Source of the DNA: Kordia aestuariivivens
Lineage (GTDB): Bacteria; Bacteroidota; Bacteroidia; Flavobacteriales; Flavobacteriaceae
DNA: 64,000 nt
Assembly (NCBI RefSeq): GCF_014397005.1
Contig: NZ_JACGWS010000014.1
Span: forward strand, 99,471-163,470
Direction: 5' to 3'
The position numbers and the translations under genes are program-made. Shown piece after piece: positions 1-10,456 of the stretch. A model generated the notes under the pieces. It made no database searches and was not told the origin of the DNA. It saw nothing but the letters and a program-made list of their open reading frames with translations. Positions within the stretch are counted from its first letter, which is position 1; every line of letters starts with the position of its first letter.

Positions 1-3000
1 TCTTTTTTAACATCTAAAAATACTTCATCAACAAAGTCTGATTGAAGTAATACTGCTTCAATTTCTTTTAACTCAACACGATTTCCTCTAATTTTTATTT
101 GGTGGTCAACTCTACCCACGAACTCAATATTTCCATCTGGTAAATAGCGTGCAAGGTCACCTGTTTTATAAAGGATTTTATTTTTATCAAAAGGGCTTGG
201 AACAAATTTTTCTTTACTCTGTTCTATGTTATTCAAATAACCAGAAGATACTCCGTAACCACCAATATTTAGTTCTCCAGGCATTCCAATGCCTGCATTA
301 TTATTGGACTTGTCTAGAATATATATATCGGAATTTGTGAAGGGTTTTCCTATTGGAACTTTATGATATGTTTTGTTAATATCTACCAAGTACAATGTTT
401 TACCAATTGTTGTTTCGGAAGGTCCGTAATGGTTAATAATAGCTACTTGAGTTGTTTGAGATTTAATTTTATCAATTTCGTTTCCTGTTAATTCTTCACC
501 ACCAAAAATTATTAGTTTTTTGGGTATCAATGGTTTGTCTGTTTCTAGACTTTTCCAATGAGATGGTGTCATTTTAATACAGTCTATACTATTCTTACTT
601 AAGTAATTGTGTATTGCTATAGGATTCAGTAGATCATCATACGAGAATAAATGCAGCGTTCCTCCAGATACTAAAGCACCATAAACAATTGTATAAGATA
701 AATCTCCTGCAAATGTTGATAATAAACCAAATGTCTCGCAGTTTTTTGTAGTGGTGTTTAAGAAAAATCCTTGGAAATAATCAACTAAATTTTCATGAGA
801 TATTTTAACGCCTTTAGGAGTTCCTGTAGATCCTGAAGTGTAAATTACATACGCTAACGATTTTCTGGAGATTGTTACATTTAATTCTTGATCATCATAT
901 TTACTAGTTGCCTCTATTTTTTTTAGTGATACACATTTAACGGATTCTGTTTTTTCCGATAGCTTTATATTTTTATCTGCAATAATTAGTTTAACATCAC
1001 TGTTTTGAATAATAAAATTGGTTCTTTCTTCTGGATATCTTCTGTCTAAAGGCAAATATGCTGCACCACTTTTTAATATACCAATAATAGTCAGCATCAT
1101 TTCAAGTGGATTGTCTAAGCTAATCGCAACAATATCATTTTCTTTAACTCCTTGTTTTGATATGTAATTTGCAATCTGATTCGATTTTAAATCTAATTGA
1201 TGATAGCTTAGGCTTTCTGTTTGATATACTAAAGCTTGTTTTGAAGGATGTTTTAAGGTTTTCTCTTTTATTGCTTCTAAAATGGTTTCCTGTGTTGGTA
1301 CCTGATAAGGATACTTTTTAGGTATAGATAATTTGTCTTTATTTAAAGAAGAAATACTAATACTATCTATTTTTTCATCTACATTATCAACAATACTTGC
1401 TAAAAGTAATTCGTAATTTTCAAGAAGTTGTTTTATGGTTTCACGTTTGAATAAATCTGTATTATAAGTTGCTTCAATAAGCATTTCTCCATTAGTTTCA
1501 GTAACGCTTAATGTAATATCGTATTTAGTTGTTTTTTGATTGAAGGATAAAGTATCTATTTGAAGTTCATTCACTTCTTTTAATTCAGCTTGAACATTAT
1601 TTTGTAAAATAAATACGGTTTGAAACAACGGTGTTTTTGTAAGGTCTCGGTTTTTAACCACTTTTTGTACAATTTGTTCGAAAGGAACTTTTTGATGTGC
1701 TATTGCGCGCAACGTAGTTGTTTTTACTTCAGAGAGTAATGCTTTAAAAGACAAGTCTCCATCAACATAATTTCTCAGCGGAAGCGTATTTAAAAAGAAT
1801 CCGATCAGCGGTTCTATTTCTACTTGATCTCTATTGGCTACCGGGCTACCTACACAGATATCAGGTTGTCCCGAATATTTATATAGTAGAATATTATATG
1901 CCGTTAATAACGTTATAAATGGAGTTACTCCTTCTTTTTTTGAAACTGCATTGATTTTTTTAGTAAGATCAGATGCTATGCTATGATCTATACTTTCTCC
2001 CTGTAAACTCTGAGTGGAAGGTCGAGGAAAATCTGATGGAAAATTTAAAAAAGAAAGAGCGGACAGTTTATCTTTCCAATACTCAATTTCATTTGCTAGA
2101 ATGTTTCCATTAATGTACTTCTTTTGCCATATTGCATAATCCACATATTGAACGGGTAGTTTTGGCAAACTAGCCTCTTCATTTTTGATAATAGATTCAT
2201 AATTTAATACGAGTTCATTCACAAAAATAGGCATGGACCAACCGTCAAAAGCAATATGATGACCCACAATAATAAGTATGTTTTCATTAGCAGCTTTTTT
2301 AAGTAAGGTAGCACGTAATGGATAGTCGCTGGATAAATCGAAAGCAGTCCATATTTCTTCATCAATTACATCGCTAAGGTTTTGGTTTTGAGTTGTAATC
2401 GTTTTTAATTTCCAATGTTCTTGAGATTCAACTTTTTGATAAACAGCTCCTTCTTGTTCATAAAATAAAGTTCTTAACACTTCATGACGTTGCATTATTT
2501 TCTTGAAACTGTTTTCCAAGTCAGCCTCATTGTAAGTGCCGTTAAGTTTTAAAATAATAGGAATATGATAATTTATACTTCCTTGCAGTTTATCTATAAA
2601 CCATAAACGTTCTTGAGAGAATGATAATGGTATATTTTCAGGTCTCTTTTCGGATACAATTTGAGGCAATAAAACTCCTTCTTCTTTTGCATCGATACAC
2701 TTCGATAATTCTTCTATTGTCGGATGTTCAAAAATATCATCGATCACTAATTCTGTTTTCAGGTCTTTCCTAACTAAAGAAATGACTCTAACAGCAAGTA
2801 AAGAGTGCCCGCCTAGATCAAAGAAATTAGTGCTAATTCCAACTTTTTCAATGGCTAATACACTTCCCCAAATGTTAGCTAAGACTTTTTGTGTTTTAGT
2901 TTTAGGAGCAATGTATTCATTTGCGTTATTTAAGTGCTCTTCTGTTACTATTGGTAATTTCGTTTTGTCAGTTTTTCCATTTCGAGTTAAAGGAAGCGCT

Positions 3001-5993
3001 GGAATTTCTATAAAAATCTCAGGAATCATGTGAATTGGCAACTCCTTTTTTAAAGTTTCTTTTATTTTTTTAACATCAAAAGATTCATTAACAGCTACGT
3101 AAGCAATGATTCTCTTTTCATTTTTTAAAACTTTAACTTCAACAACAGATTGATTAATTTGATCCTGTTTAGTAAGCGTATTTTCAATGTCTTTGGTATC
3201 AATGATTTTCCCTCTTATTTTAACTTGTCTATCAATTCTACCTATAAAAATAATATCACCTTCTTCTGTCCATTTTGCATAATCTCCAGTATTATAAAGT
3301 GTTTCTTCTTTGTTTAAAGGATTTTTTATAAATCGTTGGTTTGTTAATTCTTCATTTTTATAATACCCTTTACTTACTCCTATTCCGCCTAAGTATAGAA
3401 TTCCTGGAATTCCAACAGGTTGTAACTGCATGTACTCGTTTAGAATATATGAACGAGAATTGTCCATAGGTTTCCCAATAGGGATTCTGTCTAAGTGTGT
3501 TTTAGTAACTTTATAAGTCGTAGAAAAAGTAGTGTCTTCACAAGGTCCATAACCATGAATTATCTGCATATCAGGGTATTGAGACCTCAACAAATTGAAA
3601 TGCCTAACCGATTCTATGTCTCCGCCAGATAGAAATTGTGTGATTCCTTCAAAAATACTAATATCAGTATCTATTAAATTTTCAAACCAAGAGCTCGTTA
3701 AGAACATGGTATTCACCTTATTACTTCTTACTATATGTTTAAAAACCTGAGGAGAAAGTAAATCGTTCTTTTTAACTAGAATGATTTTGGATTGATTTAA
3801 TAAAGCAGCCCAAAACTCCATATTTGTAGTGTCAAAAGCAACAGACACCGTTGACAAAATTGTTGTGTTGCTATTTAATTCCATATAAGAACATGGTTTA
3901 GAAAAACCAACTATGTTTTTATGGGTAAGCATTACTCCTTTGGGCATTCCAGTTGATCCAGAAGTAAACATAACATGAACTAATTGATCTGGTGTAATTT
4001 CAATAGCAGGATTGCTCTTTTTATAATTGCCAGTGGTTGTTATAAAATCCTCCAGAATAGCATCGTTAATTGTTATTCGACAATTTGTAAAAGATGTTAA
4101 GTACTGTACTTTTTCTTCCGGATAATTAGGATCAATTGGAACATACGCAGCGCCAATTTTTAAAGTTCCTAATAATACAGGAATTAACCATTCCGATTTT
4201 TCTAACAAAATACCAACCAATTCATTTTTTTTAATTTTATACTTTGAAAGTAAAAAGTCTGAGAATTGATTTGCCCTAATATTTAGTTCATTATAAGAAA
4301 CATTTATTGGAGTAAAACTTTTTTCTAATGAGTTTGAATATGGTGTCTTTAAGTTAAAAACAAACGCTATTTCGTTTGGAGTAGCTTTGCTTTGTTTTTC
4401 AAATAAAGAGACAACGGTTTCGTCTTTAGGATACGCTACAGTACTATTATTATATTCATGTAATAATAGATTTTTTTCGTTTTCTGAAATAAATACAATC
4501 GCGCCTAGCTCTTTTTCTGGTTCATTGATTGCAGCAGTCAGAAACATTTCTAAGTGATTCATTAAGTTATGGATAACACTTTCTTTAAAAATATCAGTGT
4601 TATACTCAATGTCAAGCAATAAAGTATCTTCTTGTTCAATAAACGAGAAGGTAAGATCAAATTTACTTACTTTAGAATCTATAGTATCATAGCTGTTAAC
4701 ACTTGTATCTTCGGTTTTTGTAGTATCCATAACCGTCTCTTGATTATGTATAACTGCCATGATATCAAATAATGGAGATCTACTCGTATCGCGATCAACA
4801 TTAATTTTATTTACTAAACGATCAAACGGATAATTTTGATTTGAATAGGCATCAAATAATTCTTTTTCTTGAATTTTTAATAATTGATTAAACGTTATGT
4901 CTTTTTCAAATTTTGTTCTTATTGCTAATGTATTTATATAAAGACCTATTTGATTTTTTAAATCGGGATGCTCTCTTCCTGAAGATGGAATCCCGATAAT
5001 AATGTCATTTTGGTTAGTATATCTATAAAGCAATCCATTAATCCCTGCCATTAAAGTTGTAAAGAGTGTGGTAGCATTCTCTTTAGAAAAGGACTTTATT
5101 TTTTTGGTGGTTTCAACAGAGAAAAAATCCACGATACTTTTTCCATTAAATGTTTTCTTAATAGGCCTTTTTTGACTTGTTGGGATGTTTATAATAGGAA
5201 GTTCTCCTGAGAATTTGTGCAACCAAAAAGATTCTTCATCCTTCAGATCCGTTATTTTTTTATGAATCCAATCCGTATAATCTTTATATTGAATTGTTAA
5301 AGGTTGAAGGTCAATAGCAGCATTATTTAGAAGGCAACTATAGACATACGTTATTTCTTTAATTAGTATTTCCATAGACCATCCATCACTTATAATATGA
5401 TGCATGCTAAAAGATAAAATATGTGTTTCTTTAGAAACTTTTAGCAGACTTGCTCTTAAAAGTGGGCCTTCCGTTAGTTCAAACGGTGTATTTATTTCTG
5501 TAGTAAGAATTTGTGCCTTTTCCGATTCAACATCCTTAACATCAGATATATTGTATGTATTAATGTTAAAGTTAATTTCACTAAAAGGGATGATGTGCTG
5601 CCTTACTTCATTATTTTTATCTTCTTTAAAGAAAGTTCGTAAACTCTCATGCCTTTCTATAATTATATTGAATGCTTTGGTTAAAAGATCTATTCGTAGT
5701 TTTCCATTAAATTCAAGTAAGGAGTTAATTGTGTATGCTGTATTTCCTCCTTCAAATTTTGACAATACCCAAAATCGTTCTTGAGCAGGAGTTAATGCAT
5801 AAGATTCTTTAACTTCTGTATTGTCAATACTAGCTTGATGCATTGCTAATATTGCTTCTTTATGCTTTTTTATGTCATTTAATATCTCCTCATTAAGTAC
5901 ACCTTTAGATGCAGAAATATGTAGATTATTATCTACAATGTCAATGGTTATACCCTTTGAGTTAATTTCTTTAATAAATTTAAAAGTATCCAT
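1..5993 (-). CDS. Nonribosomal peptide synthetase, docking-C-A-PCP-C-A..., cut by left window edge
   Basis: The frame opens at ATG 5993 and stays open to base 1, giving about 1997 visible residues. The order is a TubC-type N-terminal docking segment (1-55), a condensation domain with MHHIISDG near residue 198, an adenylation domain with core motif FTSGSTGMPKG near 675, a carrier domain with LGGHSL (Ser1064), a second condensation domain with HHIAFDG near 1243 and a second adenylation domain with YTSGSTGTPKG near 1718. The second A domain is cut after its A8 region. By alignment to the GrsA pocket I read the first code as DTMFLGGTFK, close to Val/Ile codes. The second reads DLTKIGHIG (tenth position beyond the edge), close to the Asp/Asn family DLTKxGHxG. 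No epimerase, methyltransferase or thioesterase is visible. The gene is last in the visible cluster, 88 bases after the oxygenase gene. Domain calls are firm; the substrate calls are inference. Confidence 0.95.
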   Translation of the reverse strand, partial: MDTFKFIKEINSKGITIDIVDNNLHISASKGVLNEEILNDIKKHKEAILAMHQASIDNTEVKESYALTPAQERFWVLSKFEGGNTAYTINSLLEFNGKLRIDLLTKAFNIIIERHESLRTFFKEDKNNEVRQHIIPFSEINFNINTYNISDVKDVESEKAQILTTEINTPFELTEGPLLRASLLKVSKETHILSFSMHHIISDGWSMEILIKEITYVYSCLLNNAAIDLQPLTIQYKDYTDWIHKKITDLKDEESFWLHKFSGELPIINIPTSQKRPIKKTFNGKSIVDFFSVETTKKIKSFSKENATTLFTTLMAGINGLLYRYTNQNDIIIGIPSSGREHPDLKNQIGLYINTLAIRTKFEKDITFNQLLKIQEKELFDAYSNQNYPFDRLVNKINVDRDTSRSPLFDIMAVIHNQETVMDTTKTEDTSVNSYDTIDSKVSKFDLTFSFIEQEDTLLLDIEYNTDIFKESVIHNLMNHLEMFLTAAINEPEKELGAIVFISENEKNLLLHEYNNSTVAYPKDETVVSLFEKQSKATPNEIAFVFNLKTPYSNSLEKSFTPINVSYNELNIRANQFSDFLLSKYKIKKNELVGILLEKSEWLIPVLLGTLKIGAAYVPIDPNYPEEKVQYLTSFTNCRITINDAILEDFITTTGNYKKSNPAIEITPDQLVHVMFTSGSTGMPKGVMLTHKNIVGFSKPCSYMELNSNTTILSTVSVAFDTTNMEFWAALLNQSKIILVKKNDLLSPQVFKHIVRSNKVNTMFLTSSWFENLIDTDISIFEGITQFLSGGDIESVRHFNLLRSQYPDMQIIHGYGPCEDTTFSTTYKVTKTHLDRIPIGKPMDNSRSYILNEYMQLQPVGIPGILYLGGIGVSKGYYKNEELTNQRFIKNPLNKEETLYNTGDYAKWTEEGDIIFIGRIDRQVKIRGKIIDTKDIENTLTKQDQINQSVVEVKVLKNEKRIIAYVAVNESFDVKKIKETLKKELPIHMIPEIFIEIPALPLTRNGKTDKTKLPIVTEEHLNNANEYIAPKTKTQKVLANIWGSVLAIEKVGISTNFFDLGGHSLLAVRVISLVRKDLKTELVIDDIFEHPTIEELSKCIDAKEEGVLLPQIVSEKRPENIPLSFSQERLWFIDKLQGSINYHIPIILKLNGTYNEADLENSFKKIMQRHEVLRTLFYEQEGAVYQKVESQEHWKLKTITTQNQNLSDVIDEEIWTAFDLSSDYPLRATLLKKAANENILIIVGHHIAFDGWSMPIFVNELVLNYESIIKNEEASLPKLPVQYVDYAIWQKKYINGNILANEIEYWKDKLSALSFLNFPSDFPRPSTQSLQGESIDHSIASDLTKKINAVSKKEGVTPFITLLTAYNILLYKYSGQPDICVGSPVANRDQVEIEPLIGFFLNTLPLRNYVDGDLSFKALLSEVKTTTLRAIAHQKVPFEQIVQKVVKNRDLTKTPLFQTVFILQNNVQAELKEVNELQIDTLSFNQKTTKYDITLSVTETNGEMLIEATYNTDLFKRETIKQLLENYELLLASIVDNVDEKIDSISISSLNKDKLSIPKKYPYQVPTQETILEAIKEKTLKHPSKQALVYQTESLSYHQLDLKSNQIANYISKQGVKENDIVAISLDNPLEMMLTIIGILKSGAAYLPLDRRYPEERTNFIIQNSDVKLIIADKNIKLSEKTESVKCVSLKKIEATSKYDDQELNVTISRKSLAYVIYTSGSTGTPKGVKISHENLVDYFQGFFLNTTTKNCETFGLLSTFAGDLSYTIVYGALVSGGTLHLFSYDDLLNPIAIHNYLSKNSIDCIKMTPSHWKSLETDKPLIPKKLIIFGGEELTGNEIDKIKSQTTQVAIINHYGPSETTIGKTLYLVDINKTYHKVPIGKPFTNSDIYILDKSNNNAGIGMPGELNIGGYGVSSGYLNNIEQSKEKFVPSPFDKNKILYKTGDLARYLPDGNIEFVGRVDHQIKIRGNRVELKEIEAVLLQSDFVDEVFLDVKK

Positions 5994-6081
5994 AGAATAA
6001 TTTTGTATTAATTTTTGTCGTTTTATTGGAAGTAGGAAAAACTAGATATGTTGGAGTTTGGTATCTAAAAAGTATGATATA

Positions 6082-6948
6082 TTATGTCCAATAGACAACT
6101 CTATTTTGAGAAGAACGTCCCAAAAAACGTCCTATGGTAATTCTACTATCTTTTTGTTTTTTTTCTACTGCGTGAATGTAATTTGCATTGATAAAATACA
6201 AATCTCCTGGTTGCGTTTCTAGATGCAAACAATCGATGTCTTTTATTGCTGAAAACGGATAAGGATAGCCCGTAAGCTCTATACCTAGTTCTTTTTTACA
6301 AGCTTCATCGGGGAAAAGATTCCACAGTAATAAATTTGCGTTTTCAGTATTTTCTACACATAAGTTACAAGCTACTACATGCTTAACAGTGCTTATTTCA
6401 AAATTATCTCTTTTCGCAAAATGCAATTGTGCTAAATCTTCATGTGCATTTAATGCAAATTTTTCTTCTTTCTTATCTTTCCACAACCTCGCAGTAAACA
6501 TATTACAATAGTTTCCTTTATGATATGCGGGACCAAAGTGTGTATCTTTTTGCAATAAATATTCTCTGAAAGAAGTTTCTAACATGAAGTCATTTAAGTC
6601 ATCATAATCATAAATACTATCTACAAGATTATTAACAGCTTCTTTTGTCTGAATACATTCATCAAAAAATGCTCTCGTTTCTTTGTGGAATTGGGTTGCA
6701 CCAATTTGAGAAACTTCAACAAAATCATCTGAAGCCCTGTTTCCGCCGTTGGTTTTCTCTATAATTTCATGAAATTTGTTCTTGAGTTTTTCGCAACTAT
6801 CATGACCTATATAGTTTCTCACAATGTATACTGGGGCACTATCTTCTTTCCCGAGAAACATATCATTGATGATATCTAAATTTGGGATATGTGTATCTTC
6901 AAAAATTTTGAAGTTATCTTTTGGATATGATTTTCCTATTAATTTCAT
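6082..6948 (-). CDS. Fe(II)/2-oxoglutarate-dependent oxygenase (NRPS tailoring)
   Basis: A protein of 288 residues carrying the facial-triad pattern of a non-haem iron, 2-oxoglutarate oxygenase: His169-x-Asp171 in LNAHEDLAQL, a distal His259 in YFINANYIHAVEK, and Arg269 (or Arg274) for the co-substrate. An acidic residue is present in HxD, so hydroxylation rather than halogenation is expected. It lies between two NRPS genes, 6 bases downstream of the C-A-PCP gene, so it is very likely co-transcribed and acts on a free or carrier-bound residue of the peptide, for instance hydroxylating a Val or Asp side chain. The substrate cannot be read from sequence. The fold is a good match; no specific family name is claimed. 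Confidence 0.8.
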   Translation of the reverse strand: MKLIGKSYPKDNFKIFEDTHIPNLDIINDMFLGKEDSAPVYIVRNYIGHDSCEKLKNKFHEIIEKTNGGNRASDDFVEVSQIGATQFHKETRAFFDECIQTKEAVNNLVDSIYDYDDLNDFMLETSFREYLLQKDTHFGPAYHKGNYCNMFTARLWKDKKEEKFALNAHEDLAQLHFAKRDNFEISTVKHVVACNLCVENTENANLLLWNLFPDEACKKELGIELTGYPYPFSAIKDIDCLHLETQPGDLYFINANYIHAVEKKQKDSRITIGRFLGRSSQNRVVYWT

Positions 6949-6954
6949 TTTGAA

Positions 6955-9900
6955 CTATATTATTACATTTTCAATGTTATTATCCTTTTCTGTGCTTTTA
7001 AAAAAACTCACATATTGCCCTATGTCAATAATTGTAGGAGTTTGATAGAGGTAATCCACTTTAATGTCAACATTAAAATGTTCCTTTATTTTGTTCATTA
7101 ATACAATCATTTTCAAGCTATGTCCTCCTAGTTGAAAAAAGTTATCGTTTATGCTTATTTTTTCTTTGCCTAATATTTCCTGCCATATTTGAACCAATTT
7201 TTCTTCTACTTCGTTTGTTGGTTTTGTATATTCTTTTTTACTGTTTAAATCTTCAATGTTAACGACTGGTAAGGCTTGTTTATCTACTTTTCCATTAGGA
7301 GTTAATGGTATATTTTCTAGTTGCACATAGTATTGCGGAACCATATAATAAGGAAGTATTTTTTGTAGAAATATTTTTAACTCGTCATTATTAACAACCT
7401 CATTAGCAATAAAATAAGAAATTAAAGCATCTTCACCTTCCAATTTATCAACAACTACAATAGCTTGCTGTATACCAGTATATTTTAATAAAGTTTGTTC
7501 TATTTCTTCAAGTTCAATTCTATATCCTCTAAGCTTTACTTGATGATCTTTTCTACCTTTGAATTCAATATTTCCGCTAGGCAGCCATCTTCCAAAATCA
7601 CCTGATTTATACATTTTTTCGCCTTCTGTAAAAGGATTCGGTACAAACTTTTCTTTCGTTAGTTTTTCTTTGTTTAAATACCCTTTTGCGACACCTGCTC
7701 CAGATAAATATATTTCCCCAATAACTCCAATTGGAACGGGATTTTGAGAAGCGTCTAAAATGCATGCAGACGAATTAGGTATAGGCTTTCCAATTGGAAT
7801 GCTCGTATACGACTTTGATGTTATAGTATACGTGGTAGAAAACGTCGTGTTTTCAGTAGGACCATAACCATTAATTACTTTTATATTCGGGGCTTTCTCA
7901 TAGAGTTTCTTTACATGATTTGCCGATACAATATCACCACCAACAATTACTTGAGTAATATTTTCAAATATTTCAAAATGATTGTTATTGATTAAAGTAT
8001 TGAACCAAGGTGATGTCATCCAAAAACAATTGACAGCATTTTTTGAGATCATTTCATGCAACATCTTAGGGTTCAGTAAATTGTTGGTTTTTTCAATAAC
8101 TAAGGTCGCTCCATTAAGTAGCGCTCCATAAATTTCTATGATTGAAGCATCAAAAGAGACCGAAGAAGTACTTAGTAGAATATCGTCATTTTTTAATTTA
8201 AAAAAATCGCCAGGCTTTATAAGACTTACTATATTTCTGTGTGTTACCATGATTCCTTTAGGGTTCCCTGTTGATCCTGATGTATATAATACACACGCCA
8301 AATTAGTAGGCGCTACCGAAATTATTACTGGTGTAATAGGCAATGAGATTCCTTCTGTGCTCTTTAAAAAATCTTCATCAATCGTAACTAAGCAATTGGT
8401 ATCTTTTTCTATATATTCAATTCTTGTCTCAGGGTAATTCACATCTATGGGAACATAACTTGCACCTGTTTTAAGCACAGCCAATAAGGATACAATTAAT
8501 CTTTTATCACGCGCTAGCTTCACTCCTATTAAATCATCATTTTTTATGGTGTATGTATTATATAGATAGTGTGCTAGTTGATTAGATTGTTCATCCAGTT
8601 CTTTATACGTTATTTTTTCATCACCAGATATTAGTGCAATACTATTTGGTGTATTTTTTACTTGTTCATTGAACAAATCGATAACAGTTTTATCTTTTGG
8701 ATATGAGCATTTTGTATCATTAAACGTATATAAGACTCTGTTCCTTTCTTGGTCCTCTAAATAATCTATTGCATTGATTTTTTCGTCAGGAGAAGCGATT
8801 ACTTTTTTTAGCAATTGTTTGTAATGTGTAATAAGCCTTTTTATAAAACTCTCATCATATATGTCTGTATTGTATACAAAATCTAAATAAAGAAGTCCTC
8901 CAATTTCTTCAAACTTAATTTCTAAATCAAACTTTGAAAAACACGTCCCTTGATCTGTGATTATATGCTCTAAATTGTCGGTTGATTCAATGCTACTTTT
9001 ATTAGTTCCAATATTTTGAAAAGCTAAGATCACATCAAAAAGCATATTTCTTCCTGGGTTATGGGGAAGGTTTAGGTCTTCAACTAATTTGTCAAAAGGA
9101 TACGCTTGGTTGTCATAAGCTTTCAATGTTGTTGTTTTTACATTTTCATAGAAATCTAAAAAACGATCATTCGGATCAATTTTGCTTCTTAATGCTAACG
9201 TGTTTACATAAAAACCTATCTGATTTTCTAAATCTGGATGATCTCTACCAGCTATAGGAGCACCTATTATGATATCTTCTTGCAACGTATATTTATAAAA
9301 CAATACATACCATATAGATAACAAGCTCATAAATACACTTCCACCATTTTCTTTACTAAAAGCAACTAAATTGCTTGTTGTTTCTTTTGAAAAAGAAGTA
9401 TGCAACCGATGTCCTTGATATGATTTTATTTTAGGTCTTAACTTAGAAGTAGGAAGTGATAATGTTGGAGTTTCATCTGAAAGCGTATTCAACCAATAGG
9501 CTTTAGATTGTTTTAATTCTTCTGTTTGTAATCTATATAATTGCCAAGCAGCATAGTCTTTATATTGAATTTTAAGTTTTGGCAACTCAACGTCAGTATT
9601 CAGTTTAAAAGCGTTGTAAAAGGCTTGCACGTCTTGGTGTATGATATTCATTGACCAACCATCACTAATGATATGATGCATGTTGTAGTAAAAAATAAGT
9701 GTGTTTTTTGCCGTATGTAACAATGCTCCTCTTAGTAATGGGCCTTTTTCTAAGTCAAAAGGTTGGTACGAATCGTTTTCGATGTACGATTGTGCCAACG
9801 CTTCTGGATTTGATTTATTTCTAAAATCGTAATATTCTAAATTAAAATCTAATCCCTCTTTTGATAAAATATATTGTCGTACCTCGCCTGCACTGTTGGT

Positions 9901-10284
9901 TTTAAAAACTGTTCGCAAAATTTCATGTCTGCTTATTACAGCTTCTACTGCTTTTTTAAAACAGGAAATATCATTTATTTCATTTAGCGCAATTTGCGAA
10001 GGTATATTGTAAGCCACATTTCCATCTTGAAACTGACTTAACACCCATAATCGATATTGCGATGAAGAAAGATCATAACTTTCTTTCGTAGAAATAATAG
10101 GTATTTCTTTAAATGTCGCATCTTTAGATTTGAGGTAATCGATCAATAACTCTTTATGCAGTTTCATCTTAGAGAGAAGTTCTTTAAGGTTTTTGTCTCT
10201 TGGAACTTTTACAATTAGTTTCTCTTTTTTAGATAATTTTATAAATAAATTATTGTCTTTTATTTCTTTTAATAGCTTATGCAT
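6955..10284 (-). CDS. Nonribosomal peptide synthetase, docking-C-A(Val-like)-PCP
   Basis: A complete single-module NRPS of 1109 residues. It has an N-terminal Lys-rich docking segment (1-55), a condensation domain with HHIISDG at 203-209, an adenylation domain with YTSGSTGNPKG and the usual late motifs (GRWLPSGNIEFKGR, RGYRIEL), and a carrier domain with LGGHSL (Ser1056). The ten-position pocket read against GrsA is DAIWIGGTFK. It differs at one position from the classic valine code DAFWIGGTFK, so Val, or a close branched residue, is the expected substrate. It starts 172 bases after the FkbH-NRPS gene and is followed 6 bases later by an oxygenase gene. A short docking tail at both ends fits a trans-acting chain of separate synthetases. 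Function is firm; the Val call is a strong inference. Confidence 0.95.
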   Translation of the reverse strand: MHKLLKEIKDNNLFIKLSKKEKLIVKVPRDKNLKELLSKMKLHKELLIDYLKSKDATFKEIPIISTKESYDLSSSQYRLWVLSQFQDGNVAYNIPSQIALNEINDISCFKKAVEAVISRHEILRTVFKTNSAGEVRQYILSKEGLDFNLEYYDFRNKSNPEALAQSYIENDSYQPFDLEKGPLLRGALLHTAKNTLIFYYNMHHIISDGWSMNIIHQDVQAFYNAFKLNTDVELPKLKIQYKDYAAWQLYRLQTEELKQSKAYWLNTLSDETPTLSLPTSKLRPKIKSYQGHRLHTSFSKETTSNLVAFSKENGGSVFMSLLSIWYVLFYKYTLQEDIIIGAPIAGRDHPDLENQIGFYVNTLALRSKIDPNDRFLDFYENVKTTTLKAYDNQAYPFDKLVEDLNLPHNPGRNMLFDVILAFQNIGTNKSSIESTDNLEHIITDQGTCFSKFDLEIKFEEIGGLLYLDFVYNTDIYDESFIKRLITHYKQLLKKVIASPDEKINAIDYLEDQERNRVLYTFNDTKCSYPKDKTVIDLFNEQVKNTPNSIALISGDEKITYKELDEQSNQLAHYLYNTYTIKNDDLIGVKLARDKRLIVSLLAVLKTGASYVPIDVNYPETRIEYIEKDTNCLVTIDEDFLKSTEGISLPITPVIISVAPTNLACVLYTSGSTGNPKGIMVTHRNIVSLIKPGDFFKLKNDDILLSTSSVSFDASIIEIYGALLNGATLVIEKTNNLLNPKMLHEMISKNAVNCFWMTSPWFNTLINNNHFEIFENITQVIVGGDIVSANHVKKLYEKAPNIKVINGYGPTENTTFSTTYTITSKSYTSIPIGKPIPNSSACILDASQNPVPIGVIGEIYLSGAGVAKGYLNKEKLTKEKFVPNPFTEGEKMYKSGDFGRWLPSGNIEFKGRKDHQVKLRGYRIELEEIEQTLLKYTGIQQAIVVVDKLEGEDALISYFIANEVVNNDELKIFLQKILPYYMVPQYYVQLENIPLTPNGKVDKQALPVVNIEDLNSKKEYTKPTNEVEEKLVQIWQEILGKEKISINDNFFQLGGHSLKMIVLMNKIKEHFNVDIKVDYLYQTPTIIDIGQYVSFFKSTEKDNNIENVII

Positions 10285-10456
10285 TAGTGTTTATTTTTTT
10301 GTGGAAAAAACGCGCAAGTTGAATTTCAAAAATAATGGCGTCTTCAAATCAATGAGTTAAGAAATTGAGTATTCTAAAATCAAAAGGTTTCGTAATTTTT
10401 AGTGTATTGAAAATAATAGGTATTAGGAATCTCGTCTCTTTATCCTAATTTTTTGG

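Noticed and set aside
10285..10456. Possible small gene between the two NRPS genes
   Set aside because: The 172-base gap has no frame of useful length with a start codon and no similarity to an MbtH protein. I did not find an MbtH-like gene in the window.
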